Source of the DNA: Methylobacteriaceae bacterium
Lineage (GTDB): Bacteria > Pseudomonadota > Alphaproteobacteria > Rhizobiales > Beijerinckiaceae
Assembly (NCBI GenBank): GCA_020638195.1
Contig: JACKJC010000004.1
Span: 310,001-374,000 of the forward strand
Direction of reading: 5' to 3'
Length of the DNA stretch: 64,000 nucleotides
Shown: positions 26,814 to 35,199 of the stretch, in pieces
How positions within the stretch are numbered: the first letter of the stretch is position 1
How the letters are laid out: every line of letters starts with the position of its first letter
Made by a program: the position numbers and the translations under genes
Notes under the pieces: model-generated
Told to the model about the DNA's origin: nothing
The model's database searches: none
The model's input: the letters and a program-made list of their open reading frames with translations, nothing else

Positions 26814-27533
26814 ATGGCCCGCGCCGCGAAGAAAACCGCCGCTCCCAAAGCCGCGCCCGGAACCGATCGCGACAGGATCGTCGACGCCCTGATGGAGCTT
26901 GCCGCCGAGCAGGCCTTCGACGAAATCACGATCACCGCCATCGCCGAGCGCGCCGGCGTCTCGCTCGCCGACTTCCGCGACTGTTTCCCGTCGAAAGGCG
27001 CGGTTCTCGCCGCCTTCAACCGCCGCATCGACCGCATCGTTCTCGACGGCGCGACCGGCGACCTGGTCGATGAAAACGCGAAGGAACGGCTGTTCGACGT
27101 CCTGATGCGTCGATTCGACGCGCTTGCGCCCTACAGGCTCGCGATCGAGAGCATCACGACCTGGGCGCGGCGTGAACCGCTCGCGGCCGCCGCGCTCAAC
27201 CGCATGATCGTCAATTCCATGCGCTTCATGCTGGAAGCAGCCGGCATCGAATCCGATGGCGCCGTCGGCGCGTTGAAGCTTCAAGGCCTGACGATCGCCT
27301 GGGCGCGTCTCGTCAATGTGTGGCTCGACGACGACGATCCCGGCATGGCCGCGACCATGGCCGAACTCGACCGCACGCTGCGGCGCGGCGACATGCTCGT
27401 GGCGCGGGCCGAGGACGTCGAACGCCTGACCTCGCCGCTGCGCAGTCTCGCGCGAGGCGTAGTGAGTGCGGGTTTTCGTTTCGTCAGCGACCGGCGCTCG
27501 AAGGCGAGCGATAAGGAAACGTCCGAAGCATGA
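26814..27533 (+). CDS. TetR-family transcriptional regulator
   Basis: A 239-residue protein with a TetR-type N-terminal helix-turn-helix: RDRIVDALMELAAEQAFDEITITAIAERAGVSLADFRDCFPSKGAVLAAF (about residues 22-70). A Lys/Ala-rich N-terminal extension precedes it. The C-terminal part is helical and probably binds an effector or dimerises, resembling COQ9-like or TetR_C regulators in length. It sits downstream of the TRAP genes and converges with the histidine kinase gene with no gap between the stop codons. Confidence 0.88.
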   Translation: MARAAKKTAAPKAAPGTDRDRIVDALMELAAEQAFDEITITAIAERAGVSLADFRDCFPSKGAVLAAFNRRIDRIVLDGATGDLVDENAKERLFDVLMRRFDALAPYRLAIESITTWARREPLAAAALNRMIVNSMRFMLEAAGIESDGAVGALKLQGLTIAWARLVNVWLDDDDPGMAATMAELDRTLRRGDMLVARAEDVERLTSPLRSLARGVVSAGFRFVSDRRSKASDKETSEA

Positions 27534-28901
27534 TCAAACCGGCACGCTCACGCTCGCCCGCAATCCGCCGAGCGGGCTCGTCTCCAGCGTGACGTCGCCG
27601 CCGTGCGCGCGCGCGATGTCGCGGGCGATGGCGAGGCCGAGGCCGGCGCCGCCCGCATCCTGGTTGCGCGCCTCGTCGAGCCGGTAGAACGGCCGGAACG
27701 CGTCCTCGCGATTTTCGGGCGCTATGCCCGGCCCGTCGTCGTCGACATGCACGATCAGCCGCTTGTCGTCGCGCGTCGCGGAAACCTCGATCTTCTTTCC
27801 ATAGCGCTGCGCATTGCCGATGAGATTGGCGAGGCACCGTCGATAGGCGTCGGGCCGCAGGATCGCCTGCGCTTCGCCGGAATAGGCGTAGCGCGTCGCC
27901 GCGCCATGGCGCTCGGCGGCGGCGACGAGTTCGCCGATCAGCGCGCGCGCATCGGTCGCCACCGCGCTCTCGCCGCCGTCGCCGCGCGCGAAGGCGAGAT
28001 AGGCTTCGAGCATCCGCTGCATCTCGGCGATGTCGCGCGCGATCGCCTCCTGCTCCGGCCCCTCGCCCAGCAGCGCGAGCGACAGTTTGAAGCGCGTCAG
28101 GACCGTGCGCAGATCGTGGCTCACGCCGTTGAGCATGGCCGTACGCTGTTCCATCGCGCGTTCGAGGCGCCGCTTCATGTCGACGAAGGCAAGGCCGGCC
28201 TGCCGCACTTCGCGCGCGCCCGATGGCCTGAACGCGATCTCGCGTCCCTTGCCGAAAGCCTCGGATGCTTCGGCGAGGCGCCGGATCGGCTTGATCTGGT
28301 TACGCAGGAACAGCACCGCCACGCCGATCAGCACCAGCGCGGTCCCCGCCATCCATCCGATGAAGATCGACGAATAGGTGGCGTAAGCCTGATTGCGAGA
28401 GGCGTACACGCGCAATTGCGCGTCCTTCAATTGCACACGGATCTCGATAACGTTGGAGGCGCCGACCGTGTCGATCCAGAAGGGCCGCTTGATCTGCGTG
28501 CGGATCTGTTGCGACAGCACGTTGTCGAGCAGCGCGAAGAAAGGCTTCGGCAGCGGCGGCGGCAGGGCGCCCGGCGGCGTGATGAAAATCTGCAGCTTCA
28601 TCCGCTGCGCGGCGATGCGGGTGAGTTGCGTCGCGTCCTTGTCCTGCGGATAGGATTCATAGACGTCGATCAGCGCCGCTATCTCCTGCGTCAACATGCG
28701 CGACAGGCGGATGGTGATCGCCTGCCAGTGCCGCTCCATGAAGAAATAGACGACCGCCGTCTGCAACAGCAGCATCGGCAGGACGACGATCAACAGCGAA
28801 CGCGCGAACAGGCCTTTCGGCATTTTCGCGCGCAACCAGAGCGCGAAGCCGCGCCAGACGCGCCGCGGCGCGGCGATGGCGGGATGTTCGACGAACTTCA
28901 T
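27534..28901 (-). CDS. Sensor histidine kinase (EnvZ-like)
   Basis: A 455-residue membrane kinase. TM1 spans about residues 34-55, a periplasmic sensor of about 120 residues follows, TM2 is about 180-199, and HAMP is about 200-252. The phosphorylated His262 lies in LNGVSHDLRTVLTRFKLSLALL. The ATPase domain has LIGNAQRYG (N box), VDDDGPGI (G1) and GAGLGLAIARDIARAHGG (G2). It is the third gene of an overlapping MarR/response regulator/kinase operon: its ATG overlaps the regulator stop by four bases. Domain order is that of EnvZ. Signal unknown. Confidence 0.94.
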   Translation of the reverse strand: MKFVEHPAIAAPRRVWRGFALWLRAKMPKGLFARSLLIVVLPMLLLQTAVVYFFMERHWQAITIRLSRMLTQEIAALIDVYESYPQDKDATQLTRIAAQRMKLQIFITPPGALPPPLPKPFFALLDNVLSQQIRTQIKRPFWIDTVGASNVIEIRVQLKDAQLRVYASRNQAYATYSSIFIGWMAGTALVLIGVAVLFLRNQIKPIRRLAEASEAFGKGREIAFRPSGAREVRQAGLAFVDMKRRLERAMEQRTAMLNGVSHDLRTVLTRFKLSLALLGEGPEQEAIARDIAEMQRMLEAYLAFARGDGGESAVATDARALIGELVAAAERHGAATRYAYSGEAQAILRPDAYRRCLANLIGNAQRYGKKIEVSATRDDKRLIVHVDDDGPGIAPENREDAFRPFYRLDEARNQDAGGAGLGLAIARDIARAHGGDVTLETSPLGGLRASVSVPV

Positions 28902-29623
28902 GCGCGCATGCCCTGGTCGAGCGCCAGTCGGTAGCCCGCGCCGCGCACGGTCTGGAGCAGTAGTGGATTGGCGGGATCGTCTTCGATCTTGCGGCGCAGG
29001 CGCGTCACCTGAACGTCGATCGTCCGCTCGTGCGCGTCGTCGCCGGCGAGCGCGGCCCTCGAAACAGCGGCGCCGTTCGCGCCAACGAGCGCGCGAAGAA
29101 TGTCGCGTTCACGATCGGTGATACGCACCGCCTCGCCACCGCGCCGCAATTCCCCGCGCGCCGGAAGGAATTCGCAAGGACCGAAACGCGCGACCGTCGC
29201 GGGCGCGATCGGCGCGGGCGCTGTCGCACGTCGCAGGATCGCGGCGATACGCAACTCCAGCTCGCGCGGCTCGAAAGGTTTGGGCAGATAATCGTCGACG
29301 CCCGCCTCGAGCCCGAGAATGCGATCGTCGGCGCCCGTGCGCGCGGTGAGCATCAAGATCGGCGTCGTGGCGCCGGCGGCGCGCATGCTGCGAGAGAACT
29401 CGACGCCGTTCTCGCCGGGCATCATGACGTCGAGCACGACGAGATCGAAAGACAGCGAAGCCATGCGCTGACGCGCTTCGGCCGCGTCGGCGGCGGCCGT
29501 CACCCGATAGCCGGCCTGCGCGAGATAGCGCGTCAGCAGCGACCGGATGCGCGAATCGTCGTCGACCACCAGAAGATGCGGCGCATCGTCCGGCAGGACG
29601 GCGGAGGGCGCGCTCGCGCTCAT
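28898..29623 (-). CDS. OmpR-family response regulator
   Basis: A 241-residue two-domain regulator. The receiver has Asp21-Asp22-Asp23 in VVDDDSRIRSLL, the phosphorylated Asp65 in LVVLDVMMPG, the Thr of MLTARTG and the Lys of LPKPFEPREL. The C-terminal winged helix ends in HERTIDVQVTRLRRKIEDDP and VRGAGYRLA. It overlaps the MarR gene upstream and the kinase gene downstream by four bases each, so the three proteins should be made together. Confidence 0.95.
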   Translation of the reverse strand: MSASAPSAVLPDDAPHLLVVDDDSRIRSLLTRYLAQAGYRVTAAADAAEARQRMASLSFDLVVLDVMMPGENGVEFSRSMRAAGATTPILMLTARTGADDRILGLEAGVDDYLPKPFEPRELELRIAAILRRATAPAPIAPATVARFGPCEFLPARGELRRGGEAVRITDRERDILRALVGANGAAVSRAALAGDDAHERTIDVQVTRLRRKIEDDPANPLLLQTVRGAGYRLALDQGMRA

Positions 29624-30141
29624 GGCGTCGGCCGCGCGCTTTGCGGCCAGACGAGCGACTTCACTTCCTCCTGGTCGGATGGATCGATCATGGCCATGAG
29701 AAATCCGATCGCATCCTGCCGCGCGCCGGCCGGCAACGAATCGAGCGCGCGCGAAAAGCGGCGCGATTGAAGATGCGCGAGGTCGAGGGCGAGCTTGCGC
29801 CCCTTGCCCGTCGGGAACAGGTGGCGCTGGCGCCGGTCGGCGACGCCCGCGCGCGCCTCCACGAAATTCTGGTCGAGCAGTTCCTTCAGCACCCGGCTCA
29901 AACTCTGCTTGGTTATCTTCAGGATATCGAGCAGTTCGGCGATCGTGAGGCCGGGGTGGCGACTGACGAAATGCAGGACGCGGTGATGCGCGCGCCCGAA
30001 CTTGTAGCTTTCGAGCAAACGGTCGGCGTCGCCCACGAAATCGCGATAGGCGAAGAACAGAAGCTCGATCAGATCGAACATCGGTTCGGCGTCCTGGCCC
30101 TCGGCCTGCGCCCTGATCGTGCCCTGCAGAGCAGTTTCCAC
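29620..30141 (-). CDS. MarR-family transcriptional regulator
   Basis: A 173-residue winged-helix regulator. RAHHRVLHFVSRHPGLTIAELLDILKITKQSLSRVLKELLDQNFVEARAGVADRRQR (about residues 50-105) gives the helix-turn-helix and the wing with the conserved D-x-R. It heads the operon with the response regulator and kinase. Its ATG is at 30141, inside a region followed by a divergent secreted-protein gene. It could autoregulate the operon. Confidence 0.92.
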   Translation of the reverse strand: METALQGTIRAQAEGQDAEPMFDLIELLFFAYRDFVGDADRLLESYKFGRAHHRVLHFVSRHPGLTIAELLDILKITKQSLSRVLKELLDQNFVEARAGVADRRQRHLFPTGKGRKLALDLAHLQSRRFSRALDSLPAGARQDAIGFLMAMIDPSDQEEVKSLVWPQSARPTP

Positions 30142-30309
30142 GCGAATGCGCCCGAAATTAAGTCAGTGCTGTTGACATGTTTCAGGCAATCGGCGGCGCG
30201 TCAAGCTTCGAGCGGGAATTCGGCGGAATGCGCGGGCTGACGCGCCGCAACGCTCACGATAGCGCTCGACACGCGCGGCCCGCGCCCCATGTCCCAGGTA
30301 TGGGGCGAC

Positions 30310-30335
30310 GGAACTTCACGTCCCCGTCGTCTGTT
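30310..30335 (+). promoter_or_regulatory. Candidate EcfG-type general-stress promoter
   Basis: GGAAC at 30310-30314, 17 bp, then TGTT at 30332-30335, one base off the CGTT consensus of the alphaproteobacterial stress sigma factor EcfG. It would place the transcript start about 20 bp before the ATG at 30366 and upstream of AAAAGGAGGAACTC. A better match occurs at 46767-46791. Confidence 0.45.
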
Positions 30336-30365
30336 CATGACTCTGTCCACGAAAAGGAGGAACTC

Positions 30366-30878
30366 ATGGCGCTTCCCCTCAAGACCGCACTGCTCGCGAC
30401 TGCGGCGTCCGCATTCCTGATTGCGGCGCCCGTGACGACGGCCGGCGCCGCGCCGATGGGCGTCGCGCCTTCGCGTCTCGTGAAGGCCGATATGCCGATC
30501 GAGAATGTCCGCTATCGACGACACGTCAAGCGTCATCGCCATCATGCGACGCGGCATCGCGCGCTGCGCCACCGCCATTATTCGCACCGCCGCGCCTATG
30601 TCGCCCGCTATTACGGGCGCCCCTATCGCTATCGCTACAACCCTGGCGCGGCGATCCTGGGCACGGTGCTCGGAACGATCGCGGGCGCCGCCGCCTACAA
30701 TTACTACGATCCCGGCTACTATTACCCCTACGCCTATCCGGCCTACGGCTACGGATACACGGCCTATCCGGCCTATCCCGCCTATTACGGCTGGGGTGGC
30801 GGCGGTTGGGGCTGGGGCGGCGGCTGGGGTCGCGGCCGGGTCATCCGCGCAGGCCATTGGGGCTGGCGCCGCTGGTAA
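30366..30878 (+). CDS. Secreted His/Arg/Tyr/Gly-rich protein of unknown function
   Basis: A 170-residue exported protein. A signal peptide covers residues 1-29 (cleavage near AGAA). The mature part has three zones: a basic His/Arg zone (about residues 50-90, many HRH and RHR repeats), a short glycine-rich membrane-like helix (GAAILGTVLGTIAGAAAY), and a Tyr/Pro/Gly tail rich in YPAY and GWGGG. Composition suggests a surface or envelope structural protein, perhaps metal-binding. The ATG at 30366 follows an ideal AAGGAGGAAC ribosome site. No catalytic motif is seen. A possible stress promoter lies upstream. Confidence 0.75.
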   Translation: MALPLKTALLATAASAFLIAAPVTTAGAAPMGVAPSRLVKADMPIENVRYRRHVKRHRHHATRHRALRHRHYSHRRAYVARYYGRPYRYRYNPGAAILGTVLGTIAGAAAYNYYDPGYYYPYAYPAYGYGYTAYPAYPAYYGWGGGGWGWGGGWGRGRVIRAGHWGWRRW

Positions 30879-30894
30879 GGCGGTCTCGTCTCAA

Positions 30895-30918
30895 GCGTGA
30901 GCGGATATCCGCTCACGC
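30895..30918. terminator. Perfect 24-bp palindrome between convergent genes
   Basis: GCGTGAGCGGAT and its exact complement form a palindrome that spans the end of the acyl-CoA synthetase gene and follows the secreted-protein gene by 16 bp. A bidirectional terminator is the likely role; no long T tract is present. Confidence 0.45.
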
Positions 30919-32517
30919 GCTTTCGCGACGCAGAATAAAGCGCTGGATCTTGCCGCTCGGCGTCTTCGGCAGAGACGTCACGAAGGAAATCTCGCGGGGA
31001 TAGGCGTGCGTCGAGAGGCGCTTTCGCACCATCTGCTGGATTTCTTCCTTCAGAGCGTCAGTCCCTTCGACCCCGGCCTTCAGCACGATGAAGGCCTTCA
31101 CGATTTCCGTGCGCTGCGGATCGGGCTTGCCGACGACAGCGACTTCCGCGACCGCCGGATGTTCCATCACAACGCTTTCCACATCGAACGGGCCGATGCG
31201 ATAGCCGGCTGACGTGATTATGTCGTCGTTGCGGCCGACAAAGAAATAATGCCCGTCGGCGTCGCGCATCATCGTGTCGCCGGTAATGTACCAGTCGCCG
31301 CGCACATTCGGCGTTTCGGCTTTCCAGTAGCCGCCGAACGTGTAGAGCGGCGATGTGGATATGCGGACCGCCAGCACGCCCGGCTTTTCCGGCGGCTGCA
31401 CGTTCAGATCATCGTCGAGGATCTCCATCTCGAGACCGGGCAGCGGCAGGCCGGCGGCGCCCGGCTTCACTTCGTGTTTCAGCGCGTGATGATTGTTGAT
31501 CATCATCGCGACTTCCGTCTGCCCGTAATGATCGGCGAGCGGACAATGCAGCACGCGCTCCGCCCAGCGGATGACCTCCGGATTGAGCGGCTCGCCGGCG
31601 CTCGAGGCGACGCGTAACTGATGCGCGATCGGCGCCATCGCCTCGTCGCCCGCCGCCATCAGCAGGCGGTAGGCGGTCGGCGCAGCCGCCAGATTGGTGA
31701 TCTTGCGCTCCGAGATGATCCGCACGGTCGAATCGACCGCGAACGCGCCCTCGTTGAACGTCGTCGTGACGCCGAGCAGCAGCGGCCCGAGCACGGCGTA
31801 TAGCATGCCGTAGGCCCAGCCGGGATCGGCGACGTTCCAGTAATTGTCGCCATCGCGCAGATCGACCGCGTCGAGCATGTAGGAGGCCACCGGCAGCAGC
31901 AGATCAAGCGGATAGCGCACGCCCTTCGGCTTGCCTGTCGTGCCCGAGGTGAAGAGCACGATGAAGGCGTCGCTCCCCTTGCGCATGACCGGCGCGAATT
32001 CCGTCGATTGCGCGGCGAGCGCTTCGGCGTAGCCGTCGCCGATCGTGAGGATCGGCGGGCAGTCCGGCACGTCCTTCAGCTTCGGCCGATTGGCGATATC
32101 GGTGACGACGAGCCTGGCCTTGCTGCCGCCCTCGGCCGTCACGCGGCTTTCGATCGCCGCCGGTCCGAAGGCCGTGAACAGCGGCTGGTAGATGGCGCCC
32201 GCGCGCCAGGTTCCGAGCACGACGGTGAAGAGATCGGGAATGCGCGGCAGAAGGCCGGCGACGACATCGCCGGCGCCGATCCCCTGCGCCTTCAGGTAAT
32301 TCGCGAAACGCGCGGCGTCCTCGCGCATCTCCTCGAACGTGACCGTCTTGCGCTCGCCGTTCGCGCCGTACCATTCGAGCGCGATTCTGCCGTCCTTCGC
32401 CCAGCGGTCGCAGCATTCGACGCAGGGATTGAGCCCGTCCTTCAACGAACCCGAAATCGTTCGGCGCTCCAGCGCCTCGAACGAGAAATTGCGGACGGCT
32501 TCGGCATAATCGCGCAT
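30913..32517 (-). CDS. AMP-dependent acyl-CoA synthetase
   Basis: A 534-residue ANL-superfamily ligase that forms an acyl-AMP and then an acyl-CoA. The phosphate loop IVLFTSGTTGKPKGVRYP and the core ADHYGQTEVAMMINNH are intact. The C-terminal GDWYITGDTMMRDADGHYFFVGRNDD includes the family Asp, and SLPKTPSGKIQRF carries the catalytic Lys near the end. The ATG at 32517 follows GGGAGAAAAGACC. It most resembles acetate/short-chain acyl-CoA synthetases, which I cannot narrow further. The quinone-reductase-like gene upstream is on the same strand 57 bp away and may share its operon. Confidence 0.92.
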   Translation of the reverse strand: MRDYAEAVRNFSFEALERRTISGSLKDGLNPCVECCDRWAKDGRIALEWYGANGERKTVTFEEMREDAARFANYLKAQGIGAGDVVAGLLPRIPDLFTVVLGTWRAGAIYQPLFTAFGPAAIESRVTAEGGSKARLVVTDIANRPKLKDVPDCPPILTIGDGYAEALAAQSTEFAPVMRKGSDAFIVLFTSGTTGKPKGVRYPLDLLLPVASYMLDAVDLRDGDNYWNVADPGWAYGMLYAVLGPLLLGVTTTFNEGAFAVDSTVRIISERKITNLAAAPTAYRLLMAAGDEAMAPIAHQLRVASSAGEPLNPEVIRWAERVLHCPLADHYGQTEVAMMINNHHALKHEVKPGAAGLPLPGLEMEILDDDLNVQPPEKPGVLAVRISTSPLYTFGGYWKAETPNVRGDWYITGDTMMRDADGHYFFVGRNDDIITSAGYRIGPFDVESVVMEHPAVAEVAVVGKPDPQRTEIVKAFIVLKAGVEGTDALKEEIQQMVRKRLSTHAYPREISFVTSLPKTPSGKIQRFILRRESA

Positions 32518-32574
32518 GGTCTTTTCTCCCTGCGCGATTTGTAGCGCCGCGACCGGCAAGATGCGAGCGCGCCC

Positions 32575-33714
32575 TCACTCGTCCTTGCTGGGATCGATGA
32601 GGTATTTTTCGCCCGTCGCCCGTTTCGCGTAGGCGGCGATATGCGGCAATTGCAGCGCCTCCCGCAGCGAGACGACTTTCGTGTAGTGGCTGGCGAAGGT
32701 GGTCTTCAATTCCGCGACGACCCTTTGGCGCAGCTTTTGCGCCGCCTCAGGCCCGATCTTCTGCAGGAACGGAAACAGAAGCCAGCCGCCGACGCCCCAC
32801 GCCATGCCGAAGCTGCGCACGATCTCGGTCGGGCGCGTGTCGAGCGAACCGTAGATGTAGACCTGCTTGTGAACCGAGGAGCCGTAGCGGCTGTAGACCT
32901 TCGCGTTGCTGTTGATCGCCGTTTCCATGCAGGTCAGGATTTGACCGGCGAGCTTGCCGCCGCCGATCGCGTCGAAGGCGATCGTGGCGCCGGTCGCCGA
33001 CACGGCGCGCGTCAGATCGTCCATGAAGCTCGGCGACGTCGAATTGCAGACATGCGTCGCGCCCATGCCGCGCAGCAAGTCCTCCTGCTCCTGGCTCCGC
33101 ACGATATTCACGAGCCCGACGCCGTCGGCGATGCAGATCCTGTTCAACATCTGCCCGAGATTGGAGGCGGCGGCCGTGTGTACGAGCGCGCTATGGCCCT
33201 CGCGGCGCATCGTCTCGACCATCCCGAGCGAGGTCAACGGATTGACGAAGCACGAGGCGCCGTCCGCCGCGCTGGCGCCCGACGGCAACGGCAGGCAGTC
33301 GGCAGCCTTGATGCAGCGATATTGCGAATACATGGCGCCGCCGATCATCGCGACGGTCTTGCCAAGCAGCGCCTGCGCCGAGTCGCCGGCGGCGACGACG
33401 ACGCCCGCCCCTTCGTTGCCGACGGGCATGGACTCGTCGAGCCGCCCAGCCATTGCGCGCATCCCCGCTTGGGGGACCTGCGCCGTCACGACAGGACGTC
33501 CGCCTGCCGAGGACGCGCGCGCCGTCGTCATGTCGGCAGCCCCGATCAGAAGTCCGAGGTCGGAGGGATTGATCGGCGAAGCCTCGACCCGCACGACGAC
33601 CTCGTCAGCGGCAGGAACCGGGATGGCGACCTCGGCCAGAGAAATTTCGAGTTCGCCGCTCGCCTTCACGAGCGAGCGGAGTTGCAATCCCGTGCGCGGC
33701 AATTCCTGGCCCAT
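32575..33714 (-). CDS. Zinc-free MDR-family NAD(P)H-dependent reductase
   Basis: A 379-residue medium-chain dehydrogenase/reductase. The GroES-like N-terminal domain has VVVRVEASPINPSDLG and VGNEGAGVVVAAG, and the nucleotide-binding domain has ALVHTAAASNLGQMLNRIC. Structural and catalytic zinc cysteine clusters are not seen, so it is likely of the quinone-oxidoreductase or enoyl-reductase type rather than an alcohol dehydrogenase. ATHVCNSTSP follows. Upstream of, and same strand as, the acyl-CoA synthetase. Substrate unknown. Confidence 0.87.
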   Translation of the reverse strand: MGQELPRTGLQLRSLVKASGELEISLAEVAIPVPAADEVVVRVEASPINPSDLGLLIGAADMTTARASSAGGRPVVTAQVPQAGMRAMAGRLDESMPVGNEGAGVVVAAGDSAQALLGKTVAMIGGAMYSQYRCIKAADCLPLPSGASAADGASCFVNPLTSLGMVETMRREGHSALVHTAAASNLGQMLNRICIADGVGLVNIVRSQEQEDLLRGMGATHVCNSTSPSFMDDLTRAVSATGATIAFDAIGGGKLAGQILTCMETAINSNAKVYSRYGSSVHKQVYIYGSLDTRPTEIVRSFGMAWGVGGWLLFPFLQKIGPEAAQKLRQRVVAELKTTFASHYTKVVSLREALQLPHIAAYAKRATGEKYLIDPSKDE

Positions 33715-33815
33715 GCGTCGCTCCCGTTGCGTTGACGCCGTAGGATCGGCGTGCGGCGCGACACTACATGCGGAACTCGCCGGCCGTCCAGAAAGGCCGC
33801 TGTCGGTCGGATGCT

Positions 33816-34916
33816 CTAGTTCGCGAAACGGAAATGCAGCACGTCGCCGTCGGCGACGATATATTCCTTGCCTTCGAGCCGGAACTTTCCGGCCTCGCGC
33901 GCGCCGGCCTCGCCCTTGTTCGTGACGTAATCGTCGTAAGCGATCGTCTCGGCGCGGATAAAACCCTTCTCGAAATCCGTATGGATGACGCCGGCCGCTT
34001 GCGGCGCGCGCGTGCCCTTCTCGATCGTCCAGGCGCGCGCTTCCTTCGGGCCGACCGTGAAGTACGTCACGAGATGCAGCAGTTCATAGCCCGCGCGAAT
34101 GACGCGGTTGAGCCCGGGCTCCGCAAGGCCGACGGCTTCGAGATAATCCTTCTGCTCGTCGGAAGGCAGCACCGCGATTTCGCTCTCGATCTTTGCCGAG
34201 ACCACGACCGCCTCTGCGCCCTCCTCTTTCGCGCGCGCAAAAACGCGGGCGGAAAATTCGTTGCCGCCGTCGGCTGACGCCTCTTCGACATTGCAGACGT
34301 AGAGCACGGGCTTCGACGACAGGAGGCCCAGCGCCGCGAACGCCTTCCGCTCTTCAGGCGAGGCTGCAACAGCAACACGCGCGGGCTTGCCCTCGCGCAG
34401 CAGGACCAGGCATTGCTCGACCAGCGCCAGTGTCTCCTTCGATTCCTTGTCGCCGCCGCGCGCCTTCTTTTCGAGATTCGTGACGCGCTTCTCGAGGCTC
34501 TCGAGATCGGACAGCATCAGCTCCGTCTCGATCGTCTCGATGTCGCGGATCGGATCGACGGGCCCGTCGACATGGGTGATGTCGCCATCCTCGAAGCAAC
34601 GCACGACATGGGCGATCGCGTCGCATTCGCGGATATTGGCGAGAAACTGGTTGCCGAGCCCCTCGCCCTTCGAGGCGCCGCGCACGAGGCCGGCGATATC
34701 GACGAAGGTCAGCCGCGTCGGGATGATCTCCTTGGAGCCTGCGATCTTGCAGAGCGTATCGAGACGCGGATCGGGCACGGCCACGTCGCCGACATTAGGC
34801 TCGATCGTGCAGAACGGATAATTGGCCGCCTGCGCCGCCGCCGTCTGCGTCAGCGCGTTGAACAGGGTCGACTTGCCGACATTCGGCAGGCCGACGATTC
34901 CGCATTTGAAGCCCAT
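33816..34916 (-). CDS. ychF: Ribosome-associated redox-regulated ATPase YchF
   Basis: A 366-residue Obg-family nucleotidase (OLA1/YchF). GIVGLPNVGKSTLFNALTQ is the P-loop, followed by DIAGLVRGASKGEGLGNQFLANIRECDA. The NxxE motif replaces NKxD in this family, giving ATP preference: YVCNVEE is visible. The C-terminal TGS-like domain follows (GPKEARAWTIEKGTRAPQAAGVIHTDFEKGF). The ATG at 34916 sits at the family start. It is a stand-alone gene; pth, its common neighbour in alphaproteobacteria, is 27 kb away. Confidence 0.96.
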   Translation of the reverse strand: MGFKCGIVGLPNVGKSTLFNALTQTAAAQAANYPFCTIEPNVGDVAVPDPRLDTLCKIAGSKEIIPTRLTFVDIAGLVRGASKGEGLGNQFLANIRECDAIAHVVRCFEDGDITHVDGPVDPIRDIETIETELMLSDLESLEKRVTNLEKKARGGDKESKETLALVEQCLVLLREGKPARVAVAASPEERKAFAALGLLSSKPVLYVCNVEEASADGGNEFSARVFARAKEEGAEAVVVSAKIESEIAVLPSDEQKDYLEAVGLAEPGLNRVIRAGYELLHLVTYFTVGPKEARAWTIEKGTRAPQAAGVIHTDFEKGFIRAETIAYDDYVTNKGEAGAREAGKFRLEGKEYIVADGDVLHFRFAN

Positions 34917-35010
34917 GATCCGGTCCGGTTTTCGGGAGAAATGAAGTTGCGGCGGGTATGCGGGGCGGGGGCGCAAAAGGCAAGGTTTTTGGCGACCCTG
35001 AAACGCGCCG

Positions 35011-35117
35011 CGTCATGCCCCGGCTGTCCCGTACATCCGCGCCGGGCAGCTTCCCCATCGTGGGAGATCGCCGCGTGTCGGTCTACGTAGATGGACGGGG
35101 CAAGCCCGGCCATGACG
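35011..35117. repeat. Palindromic repeat, family F
   Basis: CGTCATGCCCCGGCTGTCCCG and, inverted, CGGGGCAAGCCCGGCCATGACG frame a region with inner pairing segments ACATCCGCG/ATGGAC. Similar elements are widespread in Hyphomicrobiales genomes. It lies in the gap between ychF and the bc1 operon terminator. Confidence 0.65.
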
Positions 35118-35150
35118 GAAGAACGCGGCAAGACGCCAGGACAGCCCAAC

Positions 35151-35180
35151 AAAAAAGGCCCCGTCGCCGGGGCCTTCTTC
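35151..35180 (-). terminator. Intrinsic terminator of the petABC operon
   Basis: Read on the minus strand, GGCCCCGGCGACGGGGCC forms a 6-bp GC stem with a short loop, followed by TTTTTTG. It lies 20 bp after the petC stop codon. Confidence 0.75.
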
Positions 35181-35199
35181 AATTCGTCACGCGACGCGC

